A DNA stretch of 64,000 bases, from positions 1,365,001 through 1,429,000 of the forward strand of contig OZ025206.1 of assembly GCA_964019055.1 (NCBI GenBank), written 5' to 3'. This stretch comes from Anthopleura xanthogrammica (lineage: Eukaryota; Cnidaria; Anthozoa; Actiniaria; Actiniidae). The notes below the pieces were generated by a model. That model saw only the letters and a program-made list of their open reading frames with translations, did no database searches and was not told the origin of the DNA. The translations under genes were made by a program, and so were the position numbers. This document shows, in pieces, positions 36,601 to 48,653 of the stretch (position 1 is the first letter of the stretch; every line of letters begins with the position of its first letter).

Positions 36601-38357
36601 TAAATAGGGATCCAATTCAGTAAATCAAATTAAAACCGACATTTTAACATAGTAAGTAGAAAATGGTTTTAGTGAGGATATTTTTTATTGCTACATGCCA
36701 ATAATATCTAGAATTAAGCGATGCAATTGCTGCTCTTCAATCGAATTATTTACATGAAATTCTGTTACATAATCAATGTTTTTCAAAATATTTCGTGGTA
36801 GCCAAGAAACACTTCGCCATTGGTGGAATGTACTCACGTGATATGGTTTTCGCGGTTCTGACGATAAGGTCACTTCCAAGGAAACATTTATATATATGTG
36901 CCCTAAAAATAATCCACAGGGGATTGCTTAACTTTTACAACCGAACGAAAACTAGCAGGGGTTGATACAGTTAATAGAAAACGTCTATTAAGGACGAGCG
37001 AACTACAAGAAACAATCAGAATACAAAATCGCCATCTTGAAATCTGAAATACTTTCTTCACCGACATGAAAAAACGGAGGAACTTTGCATATAGTCGACG
37101 TAAGTCTTAAAAGTCTTAAATTATTTCTTTTAAAACGGGATTATTTTAAATCAATATCGGTAGGAAAGGTTTTATTTTTCTTCGCTTTTTTTAAATTAAA
37201 AGTGAAGTCCTTGACACGATTTCCGACACAATTATTTTTGATAAATCTTGTGGGTTTATTGTTTACACTTTAAAATCAATATATCAGTTGAATTTTTTCG
37301 AATATTTATATTCGTAATAGCTCAGTTTTCAAAGTATATGATATTTGTGTTCCTCAAGGCTTAAAAAATTAGCTTTAACTCGCTTTAAGGATTAAGAAAA
37401 TAAATAAATTAAGGGCAAAAAAGCGAGAAAACCAGAAAAGAAACAATAAGAGGTCATCCAGACAGGACGATGTACTTTAACTATTTATTTTTGAAAGTTT
37501 CGAAAGTTTCTATCGTTTTGTTTGCTCAATCTTATTAACATTTCTAGGTTATGAATATTACTGCTTACTTATCGAAACTTCGGAAAATATAAAAGTATAG
37601 ATTTTGGGAAAGGAATTATTTTTGAATTTTATTTTGATTGTATTTACAGAAAATTTCTATTTTTTCGTAAGTGAAATTTGAACTTATAATATTTTATATA
37701 CAAAACCCGGCATAGAATTCAAGGAATAAATAATATATTGGATTCATTGTTTTCAACCAGGCTACAAATGAAACAAAGGTTAAATTTAGCTAATTGTTAG
37801 AACATAGATCCAGGGGTTTTGGCTGTTTATGCAAATTTTGCTTGATCTGCTTTGATCCCAATTAGTACGTTTGAAAATTTGAAAACGCAATCTTCTTCCA
37901 AAATCTCCCAGCCGATTTCTCCCCCTTATTTGATATGTAGGCCGTAGATATGAGTCTAGAATGGAATCTTGTAATATTATATTCATTAACAATTGCAAAA
38001 AAAAAAAAAATAATTTCAAAACTGTGTATATTTTTATTATGAATTATTCCAGTAACTCGTGTGAGGATTTAACGATCTCACAAAAAATTAAACTAATGAA
38101 AGAGCTTCTCGCTGCTATAATAATGTTTTTCAATGATTTCGAATTTTAATTTTCCCGACTAATTTCAAATAAGTACCGATGGATATGTCAATATTGCGTG
38201 TGTTCAAGAAAATTGGATTCCTATCTCAATATGTTTTCTTTTAACTCCCACGTATTTCTTTTATTCCTTTGACATTTGAAAATGTGCAAATCTGCATTTT
38301 CTTTTTGGTGAATTCACAATCGCTCGAAGCCATATTTACACTGTATGTCAAGTAGAA
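33691..38357. other. No secure gene seen
   Basis: AT-rich. One exon-like segment at 34810-34872 (after CCTTTAG) reads AERCSDEILRKRQADKRQ before a stop in phase 1, but support is too weak to call. Open frames at 35851-36165 and 36291-36572 have no recognised features. If the exons at 19742-28111 belong with 38761, all of this is intron. Confidence 0.45.
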
Positions 38358-38712
38358 CATATCCATCCATCCATCCATCCATCTATGCTTTCCATCTTAT
38401 CCCACATCCATCCATCCATCCATCCATCCATCCTATCCATCCATCCATCCATCCATCCATCCATCCATCCATCCATCCATCCATCCATCCATCTATCCAT
38501 CCTATCCATCCATCCAATCGATCCCATCCATTCATCTATCCATCCATCCCATCCATCCATCCCATCCATCCATCCATCCCATTCATCCATCCTATCGATC
38601 CCATCCATTCATTCATCCATCCATCCATCTTTCTATCCTATCCATCCACCCTATCGATCCCATCCATTCATCTATCCATCCATCCCATCCATCCATCCTA
38701 TCCATCTATTAA
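38358..38712. repeat. (ATCC)n microsatellite just before the large exon
   Basis: About 355 bp of ATCC with CTATCC, CCCATCC and CGATCC variants, ending about 48 bp before the acceptor at 38760. The Ile-His-Pro-Ser frame through it reads on into the downstream exon by chance and is not part of the protein. Confidence 0.95.
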
Positions 38713-38760
38713 ATGCATTCATTGATTCATTGATTCATTGGTATATTTGTGATATTTCAG

Positions 38761-41489
38761 GTAATACCCTACCACATGAACTCAGCGCAGACAACATAAC
38801 AAACTACACACAAAGTCTAGAAGCAGATGATAAACAAAATGGCTCTCCAACAAGAAGGAAAACCTCCGCAAGTGTGGATGAGATTCGAGATTTGTACTCA
38901 GCCCTCCAAGAACTCGTCCCCAGTCAAGCTCGTCCTCAACCGACCTCTCCCTACGGAGCTATTCCAGAGGAGACTAGCACTAGTAGAACTGGAAGAAGTA
39001 GAGTTGACGCCGTTGAATATGATGCTGCTTCGAGTAGCTCTAATCCAAGTTCAGAGCCTGCATTCATCAAGCGCCATCGCTGTTCATCTCCTTTGCCTCT
39101 GAGATCACAGCCAAAAGTTATCCAACGAAAAAGATCGAATTCTTGTTTTGCAATTTCTGCAGCTCCTAATTCACTTGCTCCTCCAAGCACGGACTTTCTG
39201 AATGCAAAAAGCGAGAGAAGAAACTTAAGTTTATCCACAAAGTCGCAGAGAATCAATGAAGAACTATCTAATCTTATCGAGAACTTTGGCAAAGAAAAAA
39301 CTTGTAGAACAACGAACGAGAAAAACTACCTCAGAACTGATTCGTCTGAGGTTGAAGATACCTCGTCAAAACGGAGGTATTCAGGGGGAGATCTCTTAGG
39401 AGAACGACGGGAAAAGTTTAAAGACCCCAAGGCGAGGATGAGACGGAGATCAATAGGGGGATCATTGTTATTGAATGCTATCATAAAATCGGACTCCAGT
39501 CAACAAGATTCTTTAGCGAATGCCTTGAGCATCGTCGCGCGTAAAGATGAACTGCAAGAAATAACCAAAACTTGTCAAGACAGTTCAGAACAGATGCAAG
39601 ATAGTAGTGGAGTCGGTGATGACTTTGACGAGGTAGACGGAAGACCACAACAGCAACTAACTCCGAGAAATCCTGAAATAGATGATTTGAGGTCATCGAT
39701 AAATGAGCATCAAGATGTTGTAGGGAATTCGCCCACTGATAAGGAAAAAGAATCTAATGTTAAAACACAAGGCGGTGTAGGAGCCGAAATGCATAATCTC
39801 CTTGAAGCGTTACAGGGGCTCGTTGTGACAGGAGAAGGGACAACCCCACCACCATCCTCTCAGCCCAGTTCAAGAAGAACTTCATGGGTAGAAAAATGCT
39901 CACCGAAAAGAAAAGAATCCTTGAATGAACTAGAAGCTTTCTTTAAGACCAAACTTGATGAAATTTCTGAGAAAGAAAACGATGAAGGTAGTTCTAAAGG
40001 CGTTCAAAGTCAAACGAACGCAGAAACAACGAAAATATTGAAGAACAAAAAGACTGATAATAGCAATGCTAAACTAGTGAGTGGGAAAAACCGTTTCCGT
40101 AGATCTTCATCAGCCGAGCAGTACACAGGAGGTTCCTCTTCCATTCACAGAAGTCAAAGCACTGTTGAGTTTCTAAGTCCAAGTCATGCGGAAAGACGTG
40201 TGGGAGGTCGTCGTGCTAGCGTCCAGATCGAAGTGAATAGATCGACGAACCGTGGAAAATCAAATTCTTCTTTCGAAGTTATTTCCCACGAAAGTTCTTC
40301 GAAAAACGAAAAGAAACTTACTACACGGTTGAAAAATTTTTCCAATCGAGCAAGAAGAAGGAAAAGTGATATCCCGATCATAAGGAAAGAAGAAGTGCTT
40401 TTCGAGTCGACAGATGCTGAAGAAACACGCAAACGCGCCCTTTGGAAGGAAGATCAGGAAGTGTTTGCCAAACAAGTAAATCAACGATTACAAGACTGGC
40501 TTGAAAGAGCAACAGCTTTATCACTCAGTACAGCAGAAAACACCGAAGATGACAGTGCATCACAAGTGTCCATTGATACCAATCCAGATAGCTCAAAAGA
40601 AGAAAATGTCAAAACTAAACGATCGAAATTTGCCATTAAAAAGGCATTCAAGGGTCGCATAAAACGTTCAAAGTCTCTTCATAACCTACTGGAGCCGGAG
40701 GAAATCCAAGTTGAAAAACCAAAAAGCAGTTCTCCTCTGATGGAACGCTCGAAGAAAAACTTACGTAAACTGGGGCAATTCCGTCTTCCAAGATCAATGC
40801 CATTGCACAATAATGCTGCAATGAAACCAAAGTACGACCAAGTCGACACAAAATCGACTGAATCCGACGAAAGTAACGAGAGCTCTTCGTCGAATATTCG
40901 GCGTTCGGCGATTTGGTACGATGATGACAGTTCACCCGAAATGATTCCGAAAGTTAAAGCGATTGATATCAGTGGAGAGAACTTAAATACTGATCTCCTT
41001 TCTCTAAGAAGAAGGTCTTGTCCAACGACTAAGAACAACTTTGTTAATAATTCGATAGATTCTAGGCGTATTCCACGTCTTCCTGTTGATCTACCTTTAT
41101 TTTATGCTCCAGGAAGGGAAGCTTCAAATCCGCTGCGAATACAGAAAAAAGTCGAAAATTCGAGTGAAAAGGAAAACAAGATGCCTCGAGTTCCCAAAAC
41201 GTTGTTCCCGGTGAGAAAGGAAATAGTCAAAAATGAGTTGTTTTACAACGAACCGAGAGCTGCAGCTTCTCAGCTTTTCCCATATACATTATCACCACCA
41301 ACAATTCCGCAAGCGAAGTCATCTTGTTCAACCACATTCGACGACGACCAGTTTATGATGTTTCAAAACTACGACTTATCAAAACTCAGTGTTTCAAATG
41401 ACTTTGAAAGTTTTGAGGACTTCAGAGACAGAACAAAGTCAACAGAATCTGAGGACTCTGGCTGCCCTAACACAAGTGATTACTGTTAA
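38761..41489 (+). CDS. Large last exon of a disordered Ser/Arg/Glu-rich protein, unrecognised
   Basis: A 2729-nt exon follows acceptor GATATTTCAG, begins in phase 1 ([11 protein letters not shown]...) and ends at TAA after TSDYC; it encodes about 908 residues. It has no transmembrane segment, no zinc finger and no long coiled coil. The charged, low-hydrophobicity sequence looks largely disordered. Arg-rich sites preceding Ser or Thr recur: [56 protein letters not shown] and RRRSCP, the pattern favoured by PKA/AKT-type kinases. Short hydrophobic repeats ([41 protein letters not shown]) may be helical docking motifs. The phase fits the donors at 22090 and 28111, so the exon may complete a gene starting at 19742 (141+283+132+2729 nt = 1094 codons plus stop). 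Family unknown. Two AATAAA signals follow at 41578 and 41651. Confidence 0.8.
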
Positions 41490-41501
41490 ACTGGTTTGAC
41501 C

Positions 41502-41837
41502 GACACTAGAGAAAAACGTTTGCGCATGCGTGCCTTTCAGCACGCTTTCCAAGAATTTACAAGAGTTTTAGTGAGAAAATAAATGCTTGTTTTATCCAAG
41601 TATACAAAAAAGTTCGTGGGTATACTTTTGTGAGACCAAGATACTGTATTAATAAAGGCAATATGAAAGAATTAGCCTTAAGTTTCAAGAACTGACTTTA
41701 AGTTTTGGCATTTTGTAAAGACTATTCTTCAGGCAAGCGTGAAAGTCAAATTTGCATATTTCTACAATAGCACGAAGACGCTTTTGACTAATTTGCATGC
41801 GGACTTAGAGCATGCGCAGACGTTTTTCACGCGTGTC
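41502..41837. mobile_element. Foldback element family A, copy 3, 9-bp duplication
   Basis: Termini GACACTAGAGAAAAACGTTT and, on the other strand, GACACGCGTGAAAAACGTCT, each running into TGCGCATGC. Flanked by an exact 9-bp direct repeat GGTTTGACC (41493-41501 and 41838-41846). A 9-bp duplication is typical of Mutator-like elements. It begins 12 bases after the stop codon at 41489, so it forms the 3' UTR. Confidence 0.9.
41578..41656 (+). terminator. Polyadenylation signals inside a transposon
   Basis: AATAAA occurs at 41578-41583 and 41651-41656, 90 and 160 bases past the stop codon of the large exon. Both lie inside foldback element copy 3, so the mRNA 3' end is probably element-derived. Confidence 0.6.
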
Positions 41838-43604
41838 GGTTTGACCTGTTTCGAAGGATACTAGTCTGCGCATGACACGAGTTTGCATACCGCTTACTTC
41901 ATCGTGGGTTTCCAGTCCTCCGGATTTCACAGTGCATTTTATTTTGATTTCTTTTTTGGTTTTATATTTTTATGCGTGCTTTTGCTTGTGGGATTTATAG
42001 TTACAGATTCAATTATTTTTGACCACTTTTGCCAACGCTTTGCATTAAAAAGACCTGCACATCTCTGGAGGACGCGCATGAGTTTGGTGTCCATAACACG
42101 ACGCCAGTAGTGCCTGTCAAAACCATTATACATCACTATGACTACTTTTTTTTATAGTTAACGCATGCGTAATAGTGTTACTATCTATGCGCGGCAAGTA
42201 AATGACTGACCTGAAAGACTGAGAGAAAAAAAGCGAGGGAGAGGGGGCTCTCCTCATTCTCACTCTTCTTTACTGCGACAGGAAGCCCAGGGGAGAAAAA
42301 TAGAAATATTGCTGATCACCTTTCTAAGATTTCTACCGAATGGGCTTCTGAACAAAACTTGCATCAGAATATAAATATGGAATTTTCAAATATACAGATA
42401 ATCTTTTAAGTGCAAATAAGTTGTTATATTTGTGAATAGGTGAATATATTTGTAAACAACTTGATTTTTAAACGTAAAAAATGTATTATAGGCAAGCTGA
42501 TTACAACTTAACGTAAACCTAGTTCACAAAAAAGTTTTTTTTTTATAGATGACTTAGAGATAACTAAAGACGACAGGGAAAAATAAAAACACAAAATGTT
42601 CCTGAAATCCCCTTCTTTTTATTACAATTTCTTTGTTTTACTTTTGTTCAGTTGTTTTTATTTGTCCTGCTCTGTTTTGCCTTTTATAGACTGAAGTACC
42701 TGTGTCTACAGATAGCTTTCATGGCAGCCATGGAAACCGCGGAAATACGTTTTATGACGTCATTCCTTTTGATCAGCGGTTTCCTCATTCTTGCCATGTT
42801 GCGGGGCAGAATTTTTTTTTGGGGAAAAGAAATATCTTGTCATACAAAGACATTGCATTGTTCCTGCCCTGCAATATATGGCTATCATGAAACCACTCTA
42901 TCATAGGCCACGTTCGATATCTTAAAATTCAGACTTGATTGCGAGGCTCTTGTCGTACGGTACTTCATGTATGGTACAAACACCTGTATCACCAAATATA
43001 TTTATTGGTAGGAATGAAATAATGCACCATACATGACGTTCCTACCTTTCAAAAATTTTGTTAGAAATGCTAGTCAGTTCATTACTCGATAACGTTATAA
43101 TCGAATCTACTGCACTATATTTTGAGTTTTTGCAATTTTGATCATTTTCCCCCGGAGAGCCTCGGTATCGTGCTATAATTTTAGTATCTCGAACTGATGG
43201 CATATTGCATGCGGTGCCCTCAGCATTTCACCTCATTTATTCCCGTTCAACAATCCATATATTGAAAGATAGTAGGATCTCGACCAGTATCCATACTACT
43301 AACTATCAAACCAATAATATATTCTATTTTTTACCACGATTGCGATCTCAACACGCACGTGACTTGAATATCTGCGCATCAAGATGACGTCATTATGTTT
43401 AATAATCATTAGATTATCATTATCATCATTAGTATTATATTATTATTATTATAATCATCGGTTATCTCGACCTGATCCAAAAATCATAAAATAATTTTCT
43501 TGTCATACAATATGAGCAATCATAAAAACATCATATTAAAATCGTTATTGCTTTGAGCATAATGTTCCCCAAACTTCGCCCGAAGTCAAAAGGGCCAAAT
43601 ATAG
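41838..43604. other. No gene seen
   Basis: Between two convergent genes. Short open frames only (for example 42652-42906), with no recognised motif, and trinucleotide ATT/ATC runs at 43400-43460. Confidence 0.5.
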
Positions 43605-43882
43605 ATACTACGCTTCTCAGTTGAGCTTCGACCGACCGAAGTTTTGTCACGAAGTTTTAATTTGTCGTTGAAAAGTGCATGTTGTCAGGGGCAACGTCAA
43701 AAGTATTCAATAGGAATCAAGCATAATACTGACGTCACCGAGGCGGCAATTAAGCTCGTGAATTTTTACCACACTTTACGATTCAATACTTCTGACGTTG
43801 CCCCTAACAACATGCAGTTTTCAACGACAAAACTTTGTGACAAAACTTCGGTTGGTCGAAGCTCAACTGAGAAGTGTAGTAT
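43605..43882. mobile_element. MITE-like element with about 100-bp inverted arms
   Basis: The left arm begins ATACTACGCTTCTCAGTTGA and runs through GAGCTTCGACC, AACCTTCGG-like and GGGGCAACGTCA blocks. The right arm is its reverse complement, ending TCAACTGAGAAGTGTAGTAT. Total about 278 bp with a short unique centre. It lies just downstream of the receptor gene (3' side, minus strand). Confidence 0.88.
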
Positions 43883-43989
43883 TTTTTTTCCGCGATCATT
43901 TATAGCACTTCTAATTAATTTCTAAATCAGATACAGTTCTACCTTCAAATATTGATAATTAAATAATAACTATTAATAATAATTCTTGA

Positions 43990-45679
43990 TTATTTGCTGT
44001 CTGCTGACTTGGATTCGCTTGCTACAGATGCTGATAATGTAGTCGTACTGACAAACCGCTGAGAACTTGACCGTCGGCGCTCGTCTACTGTTTGAATCTT
44101 TTTGCTTCGTTTTGTTCGTGGCGTTCCTCCTACAATATCATCTGCCGAAAAAATACCAAAAAATGGAAATTAAGTCGCGTAAAAGCTAAAATTTTAAGAA
44201 AGAGGAGAAAGAAAGCGTAATGGAGGGGGAAGTTCGTACATTGTATAGGAATTGTGCGCGATTTTCATCAAGATGAAAAATCTTTAACGCCATTTTTTAT
44301 TTTTTTACAAGGTGCCCAAGCTCAGTTTTCGTGTCATTGTATTACAGTAAATGTATGAGATTAATTCTGGAAAATTTGAGAATCGGAGTCTCTTGTAACG
44401 AAAATTAGGTAGGAGCAAGAAAATGACTTACGAAAGAGGTTTTTGAAAAAGGTATAAAAATACTCGAGTTTGAGCTACCTGTGATCTTTTAATTACACGA
44501 TGATCTTTGCTGCATTTTTCCAACAGTAGTCAAGGCGCAGACACATGTACACGGTGCAACGTTGCGCGCAATATTTCAGGCAATGTTGTTGATGTAGGAT
44601 CGTTTTCTACTTCAGCAACATTGCGTGCAGCAAATTGCGTCGGGTGACATGGCTCGAAACATCGATTGCCTGCAGCACTGCGTGCAGTGTTGAATGTTGC
44701 ACCGTGTGTCGGTAGCAGTTCGTCCACAGGTAACCCAATCATTGATAATATCTTACCTAAAGTATTAGTTGGTTTTTTGATCAGCGTACATGTGACCACG
44801 TGACCAGTCCACGTGATCAGATACCAGAATCCTTCGCGGTATTTTCTTCTGAGTAGTGGATAGAACCAAGGGTTGACAACAGAATGAAGTGAAGCCAGTC
44901 GTACTGCAGTAAAGTCGATCAATGCATTGAAGGGGTACCCTGCCTGGATCATGGTTAAGCGAATCTGTTGATGAAAGGAAAAATTGTTTATAAATTGTAG
45001 ATAATACGGTGGCCATCTTGAGTCGCAAGGCAATATGGGGCATCCAGGGCCGGGCAAAGCTAAACAAAGATGGCGGATAACATATGGAGTTTCAATTATT
45101 TGTCTTTCTTTCAGGTCTAGCATCTTTTGTCAAATTGTCTTGTGGTGAACTGTTTATGTTAGTTGATCGACGCCATTACTGTAACAAAGCTTTGTTAGTA
45201 CATTTAGCACATACCAAGATGGCCGTTGTATCGTTGAAGTAGTCCATTTGGGGAAAATAGCTGATAAAACTGCACAATTAATATTTTGTTGTATATTATT
45301 ATGACTTGTGCTCTTCTTGCCTATCATGTATTCTGTTGGGTCCCGTTCCTTCTTTTGCCACAGGCCCTGGCTTCTGCTTCGTAGCCATCCTCAATTTTGG
45401 TCTGAATCTCGGTTTATCGGCCTGTCTATTTGTTTGACATCCGTCCGTCCATTCGTTTGTCTGTTTTTTCCTGGCCGCGTCTTTCTGTCCGTCCTTCTGT
45501 TTGTCTGTCTGTCCGTCCATGTGGCAATCCGTCTGTCTGTCGGTCTGTCTGTCCTTCTGTCTGTCTGTTCGTCTGTCTGTCTGTCTGTCCTTCTGTATGT
45601 CTGTTCGTCTGTCTGTCTGTCTGTCTGTCCTTCTGTCTGTCTGTTCGTCTGTCTGTCCTTCTGTCTGTCTGTCTGTCCT

Positions 45680-45718
<39 letters not shown>

Positions 45719-46919
45719 GCCTATCTGTTGCACACCCATTTAAATACCTGTCTATTGTAATTTTTCAAAACAGATTTTTTCCTTCTAACAAATCTCGCCA
45801 AGTCTTTTTGAAAATATGGGCATAACTTCGACAAACATTAGTCATTCAGTTACTTCTACTGATGGCTTCAATACGATGTTACAAATACTTCTAATTTTGT
45901 TACCGGCCAATTCAAAGAGGTGCAAAAATTAACACCAATAAAGAACCAAATACTTAACGATACTAAATTGTGTCATGCGTAAAACACATCACATCTGGGA
46001 TTGAGTCACGTTTGTTGAAGCACCTGTTCGTGACTTTATTCTAATTTATGGTTACATAATATAAAATACTTACCAAAAAGAGACTCCAACATCCAACGAT
46101 AGCAACAGCAGCCATACAACTCAGCTTCGCAAACTGCATCTCCATATCTCCTCGGTTTGAGTGCTTCGTTCTTGCTTTATTTGAAGCGCTTTCTTTATCT
46201 CCTAACGTAGTGTCGGTATTTAGTCTACGCATCAGTCTCCAGGCTAACACTACTACAGTAAGATTACAAAATACGATAGCTAGAATAGCTATACTAAGTA
46301 ATGTCATATAGATATAGAGCAATGCTATGCCATCAACTGTTTTTGCTCCCCATTCGAATAAACAAAACGTTCCTGGGAAATGGAGGACGTTTCTTCCGAC
46401 ACCAAAAGTAGGTAGAAGGGCTACGGTCAGACCTGCTGTTCCAACTCCAATGGCTGTCACTTTAACCTTCTCTTTGTCGTACGATATATGCTGTTCGTAA
46501 CAGAATGGCTTGTATAAAGCGAGTAGACGGTCAATACTCATGATAAGGACCAGTAATATGGAAACTCCGTATAAAAATGTAACAACAGTGCCTTGGAAAT
46601 CGCACGCGCTGTAGTCACCTATGTAAATTCCAAAGAAATATTTTATAAGCGATTGTGGGTAAATTAGAGGAAAGGTAAGAAAGTCTGTCCAGGCGAGAAA
46701 AAGTATCAAAATTGTAGGAATATTTTTACGATAGCGTAGAATTCTGTAGGTGATTATCAATACGAAAGTGTTTCCTATAAAGCCTATAAAACCAGATAGA
46801 AATAAGGTTATTCCTCCAGCAAGAAATTGGTCGTTATCAAACGCTTCTTGGCCAAACTCTCGATGATTCATAGCTTGAAAAGTATCTTCTCCTTCGTTCC
46901 AGTCCTGATGTACTTCCAA
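43990..46919 (-). CDS. Class A GPCR, prostanoid-receptor-like (3 exons, 401 aa)
   Basis: Minus-strand exons 46919-46074, 44964-44757 and 44141-43990 join with GTAAGT/GTAAGA donors and CAACAG/CGGCAG acceptors (phases 0 and 1). Seven membrane helices are visible: GN at 49-50 in TM1, LAWTD in TM2, Cys106 at the top of TM3 pairing with Cys186 in loop 2, DRL at 130-132 (in place of DRY) and NPWFY at 313-317 in TM7. Loop 2 (LLPTFGVGRNV...GTFCLFEW) and TM7 (FTAVRLASLHSVVNPW) follow the prostaglandin receptor pattern. That includes Arg304, equivalent to the TM7 arginine that binds the prostanoid carboxylate. TM6 lacks the usual CWxP (GCWSLFLIRL), also as in prostanoid receptors. The tail is Ser/Thr-rich with RRRSSS, a likely phosphorylation site. 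It would signal through a G protein at the cell surface; ligand inferred only. Confidence 0.88.
44540..44716. mobile_element. Foldback element in intron 2 of the receptor gene
   Basis: Arms ACACGGTGCAACGTTGCGCG and, inverted, ACACGGTGCAACATTCAACA, with an internal 'caggcaat' shared in both arms. About 177 bp. It lies between the second and third receptor exons. Confidence 0.75.
45480..45725. repeat. (TGTC)n microsatellite in receptor intron 1
   Basis: About 245 bp of CTGT/TCTG units with CCTT and CGTC interruptions. Cys-Leu-Ser-Val and Thr-Asp-Arg-Gln frames on the two strands are repeat artefacts. Confidence 0.95.
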
Positions 46920-48545
46920 ACATTAAAACTCCAATAAAAAAATCGATTTTGAAGTCAGTCAAATAACCAGCCGAGCTCATGAAAGAGAACTGAAACCTTC
47001 AGAACATGTCCCTTAAATGGTGCAAATTATGTCCATTTTTCACAGTTTTTAAAATTAAAATAATGGTAGAAAGTCCATCATATTTCACTGTTCAGGAAGG
47101 TCCAGGAATTTTTCTTTCTTCTCGTGTAAAGATCCAGAATTTTCGCTTATTTCGCTAGCTGTTCACATGTTTGTAGCGAAGCTCTTATCATACCCAAACA
47201 TTAGGGCGTATTCTAATTGTATTTTCTGCTTTACTTCTTTTAATTATGACCTTATAGTTTCTGGAGTAAACATAATCTATTGCTGTTCAATGGGGCTGGT
47301 ATTTCAGCCAATCACAGGACGAGATAATGGAAATACCATCTCGGATGACTGGGACTTTGATGCCACCCGTTGCAGGTGCTCTTTATTCCCAGCTTACTGA
47401 GGGTTTAGTTTAACGGTCTTTTATAAGATTATCAACTCTATATTTCCTTCCATTAAGAAAAACAGTTAGCAATATGCAGTCAGTGATAGAAAAGCCCAAA
47501 AGATTTTATTTTTTGATCGTGTTAAAAAGAAAAAAAACTTGTTTGGCCGAGAAACCTCTAGTTTCCTCAGCAAAATGCTTCAACTATAAAATTCGTGAAT
47601 TTGAGAGTTTTTTTTTGTTGACTAGATTTCTATCATTTTATAAGAAAAAGCCGACATTTAATGAAGCGAAGTATGCTCACCATGACTCGAGCATTCAGTG
47701 AAAAACCAAGTCAAACTCCCACCTCAAACTCACGCCCCGTTGTTTTGTCTTTAATCGCAACGTCAGTCAACAAAACAATCACTGGCATTCAACTAAATGA
47801 ACGCTTTGAGTCAAATTTTAGGACGTCAAGCTGTTTGGAAAATTCATTGAAAGTGTACTAAATGAGTTCTTGGCTTGAGATGTGCTTAAGTTAATGGATT
47901 ACTCGAAAACTCTTTAAAACGGTTAATGTTATACACCTCTTTCGATAAAAAGTTTGTTGTAGCCAAAGGCGAAAAGCCACATACAGTAAGCGATAGTAGA
48001 ATACCGTAAATCATTCCATAATCTTAAAAAAATAGCTGAAATGACTGTGTTTCTTATTATTGTTCTTGTCAAGAACACGGAGGTTAGTGTTGAGATATCC
48101 AGTGGTGCTCGTAGTGGACTATTAAAACCGTTTTACATCTTGACTATTCTGTAGCGGATCGAACAAGGCCCAGAACTTTGTGCACGGTGCACTGATGTAA
48201 TTTCTAACGTTTGTCTCGATCGTTCGTAAAGAACGGGTAAAGATAGCCTTATACTAAATTTGACGCTGCGTGCGAATTTTGAATTTTGCTCCAAGCTTTT
48301 GTAAATGTTATTATTTATGGACCGCTGAGGCGGGGGCTTGGGAGAGCTAAGCCGGCCCCGGCCACCACAGGTACCACATGTTCTTTAACGAGTTGCCTAG
48401 TACTTTGACATAGATTAAATGCAATAGATATGTTGCAAATGCAATACAAAACACTTGAATTTGGATTTCAATTCCGAGACCCTCACTATAGCTATTGCAA
48501 TTTTTTTCCCACCTGGAGGATGCCAGACAAACACACAAAAAAGTT
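46920..48545. other. Divergent intergenic region
   Basis: The receptor (minus) and the ELAPOR-like gene (plus) are transcribed away from each other across this 1.7 kb. No gene seen. About 47930-48110 shares pieces with the foldback region at 54205-54835 ('ttcttgtcaagaacacggag', 'gttagtgttgagatatcc'), so it is a related element fragment. Confidence 0.55.
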
Positions 48546-48563
48546 TGCGCATGCGTATATATA
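48546..48563 (+). promoter_or_regulatory. Candidate ELAPOR promoter: NRF1-like site plus TATA-like run
   Basis: TGCGCATGCG at 48546-48555 matches half or more of the palindromic NRF1 site and runs directly into TATATATA at 48556-48563, about 90 bases before the start codon. The spacing suits a short 5' UTR. Inference from motif and position only. Confidence 0.4.
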
Positions 48564-48653
48564 CGCATTGAACCGTTCCATTCCCTCTCGTCCATCCTCC
48601 ATCAGATAATTTATTCTTTAGGCGCCAAGTAAATACTGTGAACTGTGTTGAAT

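Noticed and set aside
38385..38760. N-terminal Ile-His-Pro-Ser extension of the large exon's open frame
   Set aside because: It is (ATCC)n microsatellite read-through. A good acceptor (GATATTTCAG) at 38760 marks the true exon start.
45299..45760. Cys-Leu-Ser-Val and Thr-Asp-Arg-Gln frames (about 150 aa)
   Set aside because: Translations of the (TGTC)n array inside receptor intron 1.
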